Below are positions 1 through 11,526 of a stretch of DNA of 64,000 nt, in pieces; position 1 is the stretch's first letter, and each line of letters begins with the position of its first letter. The stretch comes from Chlorella sorokiniana (taxonomy: Eukaryota > Chlorophyta > Trebouxiophyceae > Chlorellales > Chlorellaceae). The position numbers and the translations under genes were made by a program. The notes under the pieces are model-generated. The model had not been told where the DNA came from and did not search any database. It saw nothing but the letters and a program-made list of their open reading frames with translations. The stretch is taken from the NCBI GenBank assembly GCA_025917655.1, contig CP084613.1:1663501-1727500 (forward strand). Direction: 5' to 3'.

Positions 1-3000
1 TCCTCCTCCTGCGGGCAGCCGTGGGCCCAGCACAGCTCCCCCTGGCCACTGCTGCTGGCACCCTGCTGGGCCGCGACGGCGCCGCCCTGGTCCTCCTGCC
101 TGGCGCGCCCCTGCTCCTGCTGCAGCCTGCCCAGCATCTCTTCTATTGAGAGCTGCAGGCAAGGGAAGGTTGGGGTTCAGGGGTCACATGCTGCGCTGGC
201 GATGGCCGGCCAGCAGGCGCGGCCCGCGGCTCTCACGCGCCCAGCGCTGCCTGCGCCCCCACCTGCCCGCGTTCGCGGCGCTGCGGCTCCACAAAGCCGC
301 TGACGCGCAGCCCCATGAGGCGCAGCTCGCAGGGCAGCTGCGGCAGCAGCAGTCGGTGCGCGGCGGCGTAGAGCTCGGGGGCGGTGCTGACGGGGTGCGG
401 AAGCGTGAAGGCGCGCGTGCGGATCTGCGGCGGGCAGGCGGGGCGCGCCGGGCAGCTGTGCAGCCTCCACGCCACAGCCACATCACGCAGACACGGGCGG
501 CAGCGCAGCGGGGGGAGGCCAGCGCAGATGGGAGGGCGCAGACGTGGATGCAACTGTTACAAGGTGGGTTCCGCACGCCCACACCTCAAAGGTGGTCAGC
601 TTGAGCTTGAGGGTGACGGTGCGGCCGCGCAGCCCCTCCCGCGCCATGTCCCGCTCCAGCGCCGCCGCCAGCTCCCGCAGGCGCGCCTCCATGTCAGCGA
701 GCGCGCTGACGGCGCGGAAGGTGCGCTCCGTGCTGATTCCCTTGCGCGCCACCTCGCCCTCGCCAGGCGGCGCCCGCGACGCGGGCTGCCCAGCCCCAGC
801 GCCACGTGGGCAAAGAAGTCGCAGGCGGCTGGGGAGAGCAAGGGCTGCGAGGGCGGGGGGTGCAAAGAGCCGGGGTGAGGGGGCTGAGGGGTGGGTCAGG
901 ACCCGGCTGCCGACAGAGTCAGCGCCGGTGAGGGTCGGGGGACAAGCGTGGACGCCTCGCCACCGTCGCCCCACCCGCCATGCAGCGCATCGGCCGCAGG
1001 CGGGCACCTGCAGCAGTCCGCGCTGCGTGAGCAGGTCGCCGCAGGTGCAGATGCCCAGGGCGCGCAGCACGCGCTGAGACACCTTGCCCACGCCCGACAC
1101 GCTCCTGCGGAGGGAGGGAGCAGCGGTTGGGTGGGGTTGGCGGGTTGGGTGGGGGTATGGGAGGGGAGGCTCCATCCCGTGCCACGCAGCCTGTCCTTGC
1201 AGCGATGGGCTCAGGCTCCCTCATGCATGCCCCCCACCCCCACCCCATCCCACATGCCTGATGGGCAGGTCCCGCATGAACGCCATCACCGCCTCCCGGC
1301 TGGCCTCCACCTGGTGCTGGCCTGGGGGCAGGAGTGGGGGCCGCAGCTGCTTGGTGAGCTGGCGGGCGCTGTGGGCAAGGCTGCAGGGGCTGGCTGGCGG
1401 AGCGCACACCAGGCGAGCCACTGCCAGGCGCCTCAAGCGGGGCTCACCGTCCGGCTTGTTCCTGTCAGAGCAGATCTTGGCCAGCATGCGGTTGGGGGCA
1501 ATGCCCACTGCACCAACACGTAGCGACTCAGGGCAGCGAGGGGTAGGCGGGCGGCTGGGGCCAGCGCTGGGCTCCAAACACACGCGGCACTTGGCTGCAA
1601 AGAAGCCCTGGCCACGCAGCCCTACCCCAGGGGCGGGGGGCTGCCCCGTGCCCCACATCCCCACAAAGTGTCAGGCACCTGAGCAGGTCAGCCCCGTCTC
1701 CCGCTTCATGCGATCACGAATCTCCTGAGCCACCTGCCACCCTGTCATGCCCCGCGCCGCGCACACGGCGGTCACGTCCAGCGAGGCCTCGTCCAGCGAG
1801 GAGGTGCGCATTTTGGGGTCGTACGCTCGCAGCACGGCGCTGCGCGAGGCAGCGGCGCATGCATGTGTGCGTGTGTGTCTGTGTGCATGCAGGGCTTTGA
1901 AGAGTTCTGGCAAGTTATGGGGCTCGAAGCCTGAAGGTGAAGGCGAGCCTATAGGACTCCACTCCCGGCTCCCTTCCACACTGGCACCCAGGCAGCCCCA
2001 CCCACCGTGTCTCCTCGCTGGCTCCCACGTACTTATCGTGGCTGCCTGCGGCAGGAGGTCGCTGCTGCGGATCACCAAGTGTGCAAGAAAATGATGGAAG
2101 ACAGAAAACATGCAGCCACACAGTGCCTCTTCACAGCAGCGAGCGCCTTGGGCCGCCAGGCTGAGGCACGTGCCTGAGATGAAGATCAGGTTGGGACAGA
2201 GCTTCAGAGCAATAAAGCCGGGCATGGCGCTGCGGCAAGGGAGGGGGCAACATCTGCTGAGAACAAAGGTGCACAGAACCGGCGCCGCAGACTGGCTGGC
2301 CGGCGGCACCAGCCGCTGCCCAGTGTGCCACAGAGGGCTGTCGGGCGCATGGCACGCTTGGAGCAGCACAGCACACCCACCTGCGCACTCCAGTCCTGCG
2401 AGCCACGTAGTTGGCGGTGCTGATCATGCCAATGCCGCCCACGGCAAAGGGTTTGTTGCGCTGCAAGCAGGATGAAGGCCAAGCAGGAGGACAGTCGTAG
2501 CGGCCAATCACGTCGCAACAGTTGGCTTGTTGAGGGCAGCTCCCAGCTGCCTCCACCACCCTCTAGGCCCTCCCCCACCCACACATGAGCACGCACTCAC
2601 CAGCTGCGGGTTGTCGCGCTCCTCCACAGCAGCGAAGAACGCGTCCATGTCCACGTGCAGCCAAGTCCTGAGGCAGGGCGCAAGGCGGCACCCGGACCCC
2701 TTGGGCGCTTGGAAGCGGCGACGCGGCACAGGCACTGCAACTGGCAGCAGGAGGTGCCAGGGAGCAGAGCGCGCGCGGGTCAGCCCACGCCCGGGGCTCA
2801 CCGGGTCAAGTCGCGCGTGGCCTCCAGAGCCGCCAGTCGGGCGTCCATGGAGGCGGTGTGGCGCGCCAAGTCCGCCGAGGTCAGGCTGCGCTGCAGGGCC
2901 AGCAAGCGCTGGATGCGCTGCTGGTGCATGCGCTCCTTGCGCTGCTCGTTGACGTGGTGCGCGCTCCCCTGCAGGGCGGGCCCAGCAGGCGCCCAAGGAG

Positions 3001-3302
3001 GTGGTGGGGGCGCGTCAGGCTGCGCTGCGGTCCACCGCTGCTGCCCAGCCAAAGAAGCTTCTGGTCAACCCCAGCCGGCTCACCTTACTGGCTTCGTAAA
3101 CTACGCGCTTGACGTGCTCGGCATCCACTTCCTCCATGCCCGCCTGCAAGCGGGGACTCACCGGGGGCCATGGCACACAAAGCTTTGCGCAAGACCATGT
3201 TGCCAAAGGCTGTTTATGACGATCTACCTTCTTGTTTGTGAAAACGGTTTCATAGTCAACCTGCGAAGGTCCGGCCTCCAGTGGGCCTGCCTGCTGTGCC
3301 AT
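1..3302 (-). CDS. POLK: DNA polymerase kappa (Y-family translesion polymerase), 3' end outside window
   Basis: Nuclear translesion polymerase that extends from damaged template. Exons joined on the minus strand read MAQQAGPLEAGPSQVDYETV, then AGMEEVDAEHVKRVVYEASK, then an N-terminal helix ending before the catalytic block LHVDMDAFFAAVEERDNPQ (about 2600-2660; Asp and Asp+2 bind metal). Next come KPFAVGGIGMISTANYVARR, AMPGFIALKLCPNLIFIS and the second catalytic motif MRTSSLDEASLDVT (about 1810). These are followed by VGIAPNRMLAKICSDRNKPD, the thumb helix-hairpin-helix VSGVGKVSQRVLRALGICTC and the little-finger domain (ERTFRAVSALADM; LRLMGLRVSGFVEP, about 310). This order and the kappa-specific N-terminal clasp separate it from eta, iota and bacterial DinB. 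The start at 3302 is the first ATG and gives the clasp directly. Exons 1-5 have clean GT-AG borders. A GC donor may follow IFIS. The C-terminal tail, where zinc fingers often lie, runs off base 1. Confidence 0.9.
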
Positions 3303-3768
3303 CAGGCTTGAGGCGGCACGGCTTGCTATGCACCTGCAACCAGCCAGGGGCGGTGGCTGGAATTGAATGGAGTGGGTAAGGAGCTGGCAAGGTTTGCCGC
3401 ATTACGAGCGCGATGGAAGCGCTTCATATCATTGCAGAGCACCGCAGGAAGCGCGAGCACAGGCTACTGACGCAAGCGATCGCTGTGTGCACAGCGGACG
3501 CGCCCTAGTGTGCCCTCACAGCGCAGAATCCTAGTCGTCACATGCAATCGGTCTGCTTGTAGGTAGCCCGCGTGGTCGGGTGAAGGGGCTCAAGCTGTGC
3601 TTGGCACAGCGCTCACGCCATGCCCGTCAGGTTTCAAGACGTTCTTGGTGAATTTGAGGCTGAACGCACGCTGCAGTTGCATACTACCATGAAGACATCA
3701 ACAAATAGTGTTTCGAAAATCGCCTGACATGTTGCTGATGCTGGGATCAACAAGCCAGGGCGTCTCAG
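3303..3768. other. Intergenic: POLK promoter side and DUF924 gene 3' side
   Basis: This stretch holds the region upstream of the POLK start and downstream of the DUF924 stop, both on the minus strand. I see no conserved reading frame, RNA gene or repeat. Confidence 0.6.
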
Positions 3769-5130
3769 CTACCATTTGGGAATAGCACCCGCAGCCATGC
3801 CACTTGCTTCCTCAGGCGTGTTCTCGCGACCCAGAATAGCATTGCGGTGTGGGAAGCGGCCCCACTTGGCCACCACGTCGCGGTGCGCCGCCGCATACTT
3901 GACGTTCTCCTGCAGAGAGATGGCGGGGGAGGAGGTGGAGGGAATCAGGAGATGGGAGCTCAGCAGGCTGTGCTGGCTCAGTTGCATATACTACAGGAGC
4001 CAGGAAGTCGGCACCAGAGCGTCCGTGTACGCCGCACCTGAGCTTGCTTCGCCATTTCCTGCCATCCCTCCGCCGCGCACTCCGCTGCCAGCTTGGTGAA
4101 CTGTGCCACGCACTCCTGCAGAGGGGCCGCAGCACAAAGCAGACATTCGCACTCGGGTCGATCGATGTGGAACTCGGGCGTTGCACGTGCAACACAGCAG
4201 CCGTGCTCCTTGAATGCATGCATGCTACGATGCGCTCACATCCTGGTCCTCAAGTGCCTCGGAGTGCATGAGTGGCATGAGCACCCACACGCGCTGGATG
4301 GGGACAGCCGCTGCAGGCCGTCAGCCTGCGGATCGCATGTTCATGGGGGCTGAAGAACTGCCCAATGAGGAGGGAGGCAGCGCCATCTGCAAGATGCAGC
4401 GCCGCAAATCCAGCCCCCAAGCAGCCTGCGCGCGCGCCAGCAGGTTCCCCCAAGCTCACCAGCAGCGACTTGCTCCAGGCGAGGGCCTTGGGGTCGGCGG
4501 CGTACATGCGCGCCGTGCCGCGGTACACGTTGCGCGCCAGCTGGTCGCCGATGATGATGCCTGCCAGTGCCTCCAGCGGCTGGCGCTGCCACGCGTCGTA
4601 GTCGCCGCGCAGCAGGGCCTCGCAGTCTGGCTTGAAGCGGGACACAATGTCGGCGTCCACCTCTGGGCCGCCCTGGAACCAAATCCCGCGCTTCTGTGGC
4701 CGCGTGTCATCAGGCGCTGCCGCCTCCCAGCCATCACCAAGCCTGCAAGAGCCATACCAAATGCGGCAATGTGGCAGCAGGCGGGCAGCCCGGCCATCTG
4801 GGGGACGCAGGCGCGCAACCACGGACCGCACCTGCGACTCCTCTGGCACCTGCCCACTCACCAGAAGTCAAGCACGGCCTGAGCCCGTTGGGCCAGCTGA
4901 GATGTCATTGAGGCGGAGGAGGAGTCTGACACAGCCCTGGTGTAGACAGTCGAAGCCCTGGTGGGTGCGTCTAGGGTTCCAGCAGAGCGGCGGAGGCCTG
5001 GTGCCCCCTTCTCTGGGCAGTCCAAGGAGATGGGGCGGCTGAAGCCAGCGTTCGGGATCACCAAAAATGTTCGGAAGAACGACTGGGAGGCTGCAGGGCG
5101 ACACAGAGCGACCAGAGGTCTCAAGGCCAT
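3769..5130 (-). CDS. DUF924 family protein (function unknown)
   Basis: Belongs to the DUF924 family, alpha-helical proteins common in bacteria and present in algae and plants; the biochemical role is not established. Translated exons contain the family landmarks in order: a helix ending AQRAVLDFW-like (QRAQAVLDFW), IWFQGGPEVDADIVSRFK, GIIIGDQLARNVYRGTARMY, then VWVLMPLMHSEALEDQD, a helix ECVAQFTKLAAECAAEGWQE, and the C-terminal block WGRFPHRNAILGRENTPEEA before the stop. The start at 5130 opens MALRPLVALCRPAASQSFFR, an Arg/Ser-rich stretch that could be an organelle transit peptide of about 60-70 residues; this is inference. There are at least five exons. It is divergent from the next gene with about 160 bp between starts, so the two may share a promoter. 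Confidence 0.85.
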
Positions 5131-5289
5131 GCCAAACCCGAGATCAGGTGCTGTGAAGTTGGGGAGGGACTTGATCTGACGCTCGTGACTACAAAAATAC
5201 AAAGCACGGGCCCATTCCGCTGTCATAGGTGCACATAACGGAATTTTTCCTTGGAAGAAACTCCACCAAGGTCGGGTAAAACTGTGGGC

Positions 5290-8200
5290 ATGACACGGCC
5301 TGGAAGCGCTGTCCCGTGCAAGCACATCGTACACTCAGCCCTCATCTCGTCGTTTTTTTCCAGAGCTGCACTCTGTCCAGCGATCGCCATCTCTCCCACC
5401 AGCAAGACTGGGTGGGCGCCCCGAGTGCCAACGCGGCCCAGCGGGCGCGAGGCATCCACACTTATGACTTGTTGCTCTTCCGTGGGGCGGCAGGCTGCCT
5501 CCGTGCAGCCAGGCCTGCGACTAGCTGGGCGGGCGTTAGCGCCGCCCCCACCAAGGGCGGAGCCCGCCGTCTGGCTCGCGCAGCCAGCTTGGCGCCCCAG
5601 GCAGAACTACTGGAGCAGGATCCCCCTGCTGCATCGCCCAACGGCCGCCGATTGGGCACGCCACCACCTTCAGCAGCGGGCAGCAGTGGGCGCTCGCTGC
5701 CCAACGGCGCCGCCTCGGCGCCCAGCAGCCGCACCGCCCCCAGCGGCAGCCCGGCCCCGATCCTCCTGACAACGGCCTGATTGTGACCACTTTCCGCTGG
5801 CCCGCGGCGCTGGGTGGCAACCAGGTGGCAGTGTGCGGCTCCTTCAGCGAGTGGGAGCCGCTGGCGCTGCACCGGGCGGCTCCCGGAGGCGACTTTGTGC
5901 GGTCGGTGGCGCTGCCCCCTGGCCCCGCCTACTTCAAGTACCTGGTGGACGGGGAGTGGATCTGCTCGCCCTGCGAGCAGGTGGTGCAGAGCGGCAAGGG
6001 CTACAACAACCACAGGCGAGTAGTTTTACGGGACGCGGGGCCGGGCCTGGGGGCAACTGTTGCCATGTGCAGGCCACTGCAACCGCCTGCGCTCCGCTGC
6101 TCGGTGTCCAGGCATATGCGCCGTTCCCCCACCCCAACCCCCATGTCCTTTGCTTGTACGCAGGCTGATCCAGGCCACCGCCACCTTCACCTGGCGCTCC
6201 TCCGAGCTGGGCGGCTCCGACGTGCTGCTCACCGGCAGCTTCAACTCGTGGGCGGAGCTCCTGCCCCTGGCGCACAGCCCCTCCCGGGGCACCCACACGC
6301 TGCGCTGCTGCCTGCCCCAGAGCCGCTACCAGTTCCAGTTCTTTGTGGACGGCCAGTGGCTGCTGTGCCCCACGCTGCCCACCTCCCTCACCGACCAGGG
6401 CCGCCTCGTGAACAGGTGGGGGCTTCACACGCCGCGGCAGGCGCGCTCGCTGCAGCCCGCCGGCAGCCTGAGGCGGCATGCACGCTTGCGTGCCAGTGGC
6501 CTGTGGCGGCTTTGCCAGTGCCTGCTGCAGCAGCAGAAGCATGGACTTGGCTCACGTGTGGTTGGCTCACGCCCGCCCGCCCTCGCCCTGTGCTGCCGCG
6601 TAGCACCGATGTCGCCGCCCCCGGCCTTCCACATCCACTACGCCACCGGCTGGAAGGGCGCCACGCTGCACCACCGCTTTGCGTCGCTGCCGGGGGAGCC
6701 TGAGCAGGCGTGGCAGGCGACGCCGATGCACTCCACCGCCAGCCGCGCGCCCCTGGGCGGCAGCTGGCTCACCGTCACCGTGCCGGCGTCCCCGCTTCCG
6801 GCCCCACCCAAGGAGCCCGCCGCCAGCGTAGCGCCACCCAGCCCATACGCCAATGGCGGCCTCAACGGCAACGGCAATGGCCGCAACACCTCCGGGCTCA
6901 ACGGCAGCGCTGCAGCTGCCGCCGTGGGCCTCAACGGCAGCGCCATGGCCGCCCATGCCGCGTCGGCGGGCGAGGTGGCGGGCCTGCTGATGTGGGAGGG
7001 CGCGGCGGGGGCGCCCCACCCCTGGCTACCGCACCCTCGAATTCTTTGTGACCAGCAGCGACGGCAGCCGCGAGGACCGTCCCTTTGGAGGCGGCACCTA
7101 CCGCTGCCTGCACCCCGGCGGCTACAAGCTGCTGCGCGGCCAGCTGCGGCCCTTCCCCATGGCCACACAACCACCCATGATGCTGGTGCGCGCAGCATGC
7201 GCCAGGGGCCCAGCTGGCACTGGCCGCCACCTGTTCCTGCCCGCCTGCCCGATGCCGGCCTGCCGCGCCCGCCTGCCCACCCACCGCCTGCGCTGCCCCG
7301 CCTGCCTGCCTGCCTGCCCGCCTGCCCCCGGCGCAGGTGAGCGACCTGGACGGCACGATGGTGGGTGAGGGTGAGGAGGCGGACGCGTGCACCCGCGACT
7401 TTGCCGCCTACTGGGAGGACAACGCGGCGCTGGCGGGCGGCGTGCTGGTGTACAACACCGGCCGCTCGCTGGGCCAGTTCCAGGGGCTGCTGGAGTGGAA
7501 GGCGGGGGCGCTGCCGGTGCCCGACGTGCTCATCACGGCGGTGGGCACCAAGGTGTGGCGCCTGGACGCGGCGGGCGGCACGCGCGGCACCGCCACCGGC
7601 CTCGCCTGGCAGGAGGACCTGCAGTGGGCGCGCACCCTGGACGAGGGGTGGAGCCTGCCCAGCATGCGGCAGTGCGTGCAGCGGGTGCTGGACGCGCACC
7701 AGGGGGCCACCTCCTGGCTGGTGAGCCGCCGCTGCGCCTGCAGGCCTGCCGCCGCCGCCGCGCGCCGCCACCGGGTGGGGGCTGCGCCTGCGCCCCCTCA
7801 TCGCCGGCTCCAGCGGCATGCTGGCCCTCACCGGAGCCTCCTCCCCCTCCCCCACCGCTCCCGAGCGCAGGACGACGGCAGCGAGCACCCCCACCGCGTG
7901 TGCATCTCCAGCCGCGCCGACGTGACGCCGCGCGTGGTGGCTGCCCTGGAGCAGCGCGTGGCGGAGGCGGGGCTGCAGGCGCGCGTGATTGTGAGCGGCA
8001 CAGGCGACTGGCGGTACGTGGACGTCACGTCGGCGCGCGCCGGCAAGCTGGCCGCCCTCGAGTACGTGCGCCAGCTGTACGGCGTGTCGCAGCACCGCTG
8101 CGTGGCGGCGGGCGACTCGGGCAACGACACGCTCATGCTGGGGGCCGCAACCTGGCCATCGGTGGGCAGACGGGACGGGCCTGCGGGCGCGCAGCGCTGC

Positions 8201-8440
8201 CGTGCCTTGTGTGTATGCAGCTGGAACAGGCAGTGCAGGCTGACGCGGCGACTGGCCAGCCAGCGCTGTTCTGCCAACGCTGGGCCAGCTCCCCCCTCCC
8301 CCGGCACAGTTGTTGGCAACGCTCAGCCCGAGCTCGTGCAGTGGGTGCTGGAGCAGCCGCAGGAGGAGCGGCTGGTGGTGACCGACGCTCCCATGGCCCG
8401 TGGCATACTGGAGGGACTCGCCCGCCACGGCCTGTACTGA
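5290..8440 (+). CDS. Sucrose-phosphatase-like HAD protein fused to starch-binding modules (CBM48, CBM48, CBM25)
   Basis: Predicted multidomain carbohydrate enzyme. First E-set/CBM48 (AMPK-glycogen-binding type) at about 5770-6015: VTTFRWPAALGGNQVAVCGS, FSEWEPL, YFKYLVDGEWICS. Second at about 6165-6415: TFTWRSSELGGSDVLLTGSF, FNSWAEL, YQFQFFVDGQWLL. A CBM25-like module at about 6605-7150 has FHIHYATGWKGATLHHRFA and, after an Asn/Gly/Ala linker, LEFFVTSSDGSREDRPFGGG. The C-terminal HAD domain resembles sucrose-6-phosphate phosphatase: VSDLDGTMVGEGEEAD (motif I), VLVYNTGRSLGQ (motif II), AGDSGNDTLML (motif IV), ending GLARHGLY. The usual SPP C-terminal domain is absent. Reading the conserved frame needs single-base corrections near 5755, 7014 and 8140, all in C or G runs. 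An intron near 8160-8310 joins AI to VVGNAQPELV. The N-terminus is uncertain; ATG 5290 is the best candidate. Activity on sucrose-6-phosphate and starch binding are inferred from family. Confidence 0.78.
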
Positions 8441-9148
8441 GGCGCGTGCTGCCGGCATGGCCGCCGCGCCTCCCTTGCTTTTGAGTCGCAGCGTTGAGGG
8501 CTCCTTGCGCCGCCAGTCTGCCTCTTCTGCTTTCTTGTACCATCAGTGTCTGTCCGCCGGTGCGCGACGCTTCAGCGCCTGATCCGTCATCCCGCCTCTT
8601 CAAACACACTCTTTGCCTTGCTGCCTTCCCACCACCTGAACTTAAGAACAACAAGAATGAACGCCCGTCTTTTGCCATCGTATTGATTTGTTGCCGCTTT
8701 CCTGTATGAGCTGTGCGCTCACCGCACTGTTTTTGGTGACTGTCTTACTTCCTACGGAACTGAAGCCCTGCCCCCGCCGTAGCATCCCGTGTACGTCCGG
8801 CCCACCTCTGATCCAACCATGTCGCCGTGTATACACCTGCAGCCAAGCGTTCCCCCTTCCCAATGTCGCATCCCTCCAGTCCCCGTCCTCTGTTTGCGGC
8901 ATAGTGTCCCAGCTCTCTGTAGCGTGCGATGCGTTCCGCGGGTCGTGCATGCTGGCTACATGCAGAGCGGTGCATGGTAGGAGGTCAAGCAGAGAGGGTT
9001 GAGTATGTAGTATGTATGGGTGGGGGAGGGTGTCTTTATAGGCTGGCACACGTGTCCAAACAGGAAGGCCGTCGCGTCACGCGGGTCAGCGCGCGGCGCG
9101 GGCATGCGCCCCCAAGGGGATGCTTGGGCAGGGCGGGGCCCCACCCCT
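8441..9148. other. Intergenic between convergent genes
   Basis: Both flanking genes end here, so this should hold two 3' untranslated regions. Base composition drops toward A+T at about 8580-8760. No coding potential is convincing and I found no clear TGTAA signal on the plus strand. Confidence 0.55.
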
Positions 9149-10553
9149 TCAGGCCTTCAGGTTGGCCTGGAAGAAGGCGAGGACGCGCTGCCAGGCCTGG
9201 TCCTGCGCCTCCGCGGGCGGCTCCGGGAAGCCCATGTGCGCACGCTTGGCCTTGCCCTCCTCGCCTGTGTTGAGGAAGCCGTGCCCCGCTTGCTCGTAGA
9301 TGAACAGCTCCGCCTTGCCGCCCGCCGCATTCACCTTGTCGGCAAACGCGCTGGCGGTCTGCAAGACAGGGGCGCAAAACGAAAGGGCAGTGGCGGGAGG
9401 TTGGACACGGCCGCCAGCAGTGCTGGGGTCCAGCACAAGCTGGGATGACGTGCAGCATCAGAGGGATGAACAAGGCGGCCACAGAAGCTGCACCCGGGTC
9501 CATCCCTGCCTTGCCCACCTCCGGGTCCGAAAAGCCCTTGAACTCGTCCAGCTGCCCAAAGTGCATCTGCACCGGCACCTTGACGTTCTCAGGCTGGCAC
9601 AGCTCGGCCTGCGACAGTGCTGGGGCGGCGTCAGCTGAAGAAATGCCCAACAGGACTCCCAGACCAGATGGCAGAAGCGTCACAGGAGGGCTCGCCACCG
9701 CCCGTCGCACTCGGGCACGCCCGCTGCCTGCGCTTTGCTCACCGCGGGGATGCCGTAGAAGGGCGCCACGCAGTCCACACCCGCCAGCTGGGCGGCAGCC
9801 AGGAGAGGGCGCCGCCCATGCAGAAGCCGATGGCGCCCACCTGCCGGGCAGCAGGGCCGTGGTGCGGGCAATCAAGCCGCGGGCAGGCAGCCGCCAGCGT
9901 GCAGGAGCGCAGGGCATGAGCTGCAGGTCGTCTTGCAGCGGCACCAGCAGCCTGTGGCAGGTCGCAGGGTGGCATGCCCTAGCCGTGGGCAGACCAGGCC
10001 CACCTTGCTGGCTCCATCGGCGCGCAGGAAGTCCACCGCCTGCTTGATCTCGTCCACCGCCTGCACCCAGTCCAGCTTGCTCATCAGGTGGCTCGCCTCC
10101 TCCTTGTCCACGCCAACCTTGCCCTTGTAGATGTCGGGGATGAGGCAGCTGCAGCAGCAAGGGGGCGGCTTGGGCTGAGGACGCCCACAGGCAGACAGCG
10201 CCAGGCGGCTTCCGCGCAATGGATGTGCAGGAAGGCGTGGCTGGGTGGCAGGCGTTGAGTGGGTGCATAAGCAGGCCGCGCTAGGCGCGCAGGAAGGCAG
10301 CGTCACGGGGCCGCAGCAGCTGACGCGCGGTGCGTCATGGCGAGGTCAGGTTCCTGTCAACCGCGGGCAGGCAGCGGCCAGCCACCCACCGGTAGCCCTG
10401 CTGGCTGAGCTTCACGGCATGTTCAACCACGGTGGGCACAATGCCCCACCACTCCTGGATCACGATGACCGCGGGGTCCTTGACGCTGCCGCACACATAG
10501 CCCGGCACGCCATTGCCAAACGTCACCCTCTCTACGCCATGCAGGGTCGCCAT
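9149..10553 (-). CDS. Dienelactone hydrolase family protein
   Basis: Alpha/beta-hydrolase of the dienelactone hydrolase (DLH) family, probably cytosolic; substrate unknown. Starts MATLHGVERVTFGNGVPGYV, then PAVIVIQEWWGIVPTVVEHA with the EWWG motif of the family. Later exons give LIPDIYKGKVGVDKEEASHL, the nucleophile elbow VGAIGFCMGGALSWL (catalytic Cys), VDCVAPFYGIP, VQMHFGQLDEFKGFSDPE (catalytic Asp region), and FIYEQAGHGFLNTGEEG (catalytic His). The Cys-Asp-His triad is intact. The last exon ends VLAFFQANLKA. Total length is near the usual 240-270 residues. At least five exons. The ATG at 10553 is in frame with the first conserved strand and lacks an obvious targeting peptide. Convergent with the phosphatase fusion and divergent from THUMPD1. 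Confidence 0.88.
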
Positions 10554-11526
10554 GGCTCTCGCTGCGCTCCGGTAGGCAAGGAAGCAGGGGTGAAATGGTG
10601 ATACTCAATGCTGAGCGCGACAGAGGAAGAATGCATGGCAGGAACTCCAGCAGGCAGCAGGCAAGTGGAAAAAACACCATGGGCGGGTGCACAGGGCAGC
10701 CACGTGAGGAGCCACCACTGTTTCGCCGCGGTAAGTAGCCATGGGCCAAGAGACACGTGCAACATGCTGATGCGGTGTTTTCAGCAAAGCAACTCGCAGC
10801 AATGCGCCACTCACCCTCAAAGAATGTTGGGATGGCGGACCTGGTCTGCAAAGTCTGGACGGAAAGCACCAAAATGCCTGTAGAGTTGATCTTTAGAGTT
10901 GGTGGCGTGAGGGAGACATTTATGGCATCCCTACGGCATTTCGCCCGCCCCTAAACTGGCGCCCAGCTGGCAGCCCCGTTGCGTGAACTTGTTCGGCTGT
11001 TTGATCCGATCCTGCGCCTTTGAGAACTTTGTCGAAGGTTTTCATCGCCAAGTCTGGCATTGCATGGAAGCGGCTGAGGGCGCCATGGCTTCTGTTTCTG
11101 GTTGAGGGCGCCATGGCTTTTGTTTCTGGAAAGGACGCCAAACGGTACGAGGAGGCTTAGAAAGGCAGTGTCATCCCCGCACTGCTCCCACAGGATGGCC
11201 ACCTGTGCATCGTGGTTAAAGTGGGGCCAGCACACAACCGCACCGCCGACGCTCCGTTGCAAGCAGCTTAGGGCGCATGGCAGGCTGCAGTGCCCCATAT
11301 GGCCATCATAGCCCCTAAACTACGCAGACATCCACAGCCATGAAGGGAGGGTGGCGTCCTCCTGTGCAAGCCCCGCGCACGGGGCATCGGACGGCCGTGC
11401 AATGCCACATCACTCCTGCTGCTGAGCGGCGGCAGACAGCCTGGCGGGCGAGTAGAGGCTTGCATGAATTCGAAAGCATTTGTCATTATCCTTCCCATGT
11501 ATCTCCCCTGTTCAAGCTTGTAGACT
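10554..11526. promoter_or_regulatory. Divergent intergenic region between DLH and THUMPD1 genes
   Basis: Contains the upstream regions of two divergent genes. Several short open frames occur but none shows conserved sequence or splice structure. A short imperfect tandem duplication lies at about 11072-11129 (see separate entry). Confidence 0.5.
11072..11129. repeat. Two-copy tandem duplication, about 28-bp unit
   Basis: The unit TGAGGGCGCCATGGCTT followed by YTGTTTCTGG occurs twice back to back with one or two mismatches. It is upstream of the THUMPD1 start. No function is evident. Confidence 0.6.

Noticed and set aside
5290-8440. Treating the phosphatase fusion as a pseudogene
   Set aside because: The breaks are single-base changes in C/G runs of the same kind as in essential neighbours, and all catalytic motifs are preserved.
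6638-8458. 606-codon open frame on the minus strand
   Set aside because: It is the antisense shadow of the phosphatase fusion; high G+C makes long antisense frames common, and the plus strand carries conserved motifs.
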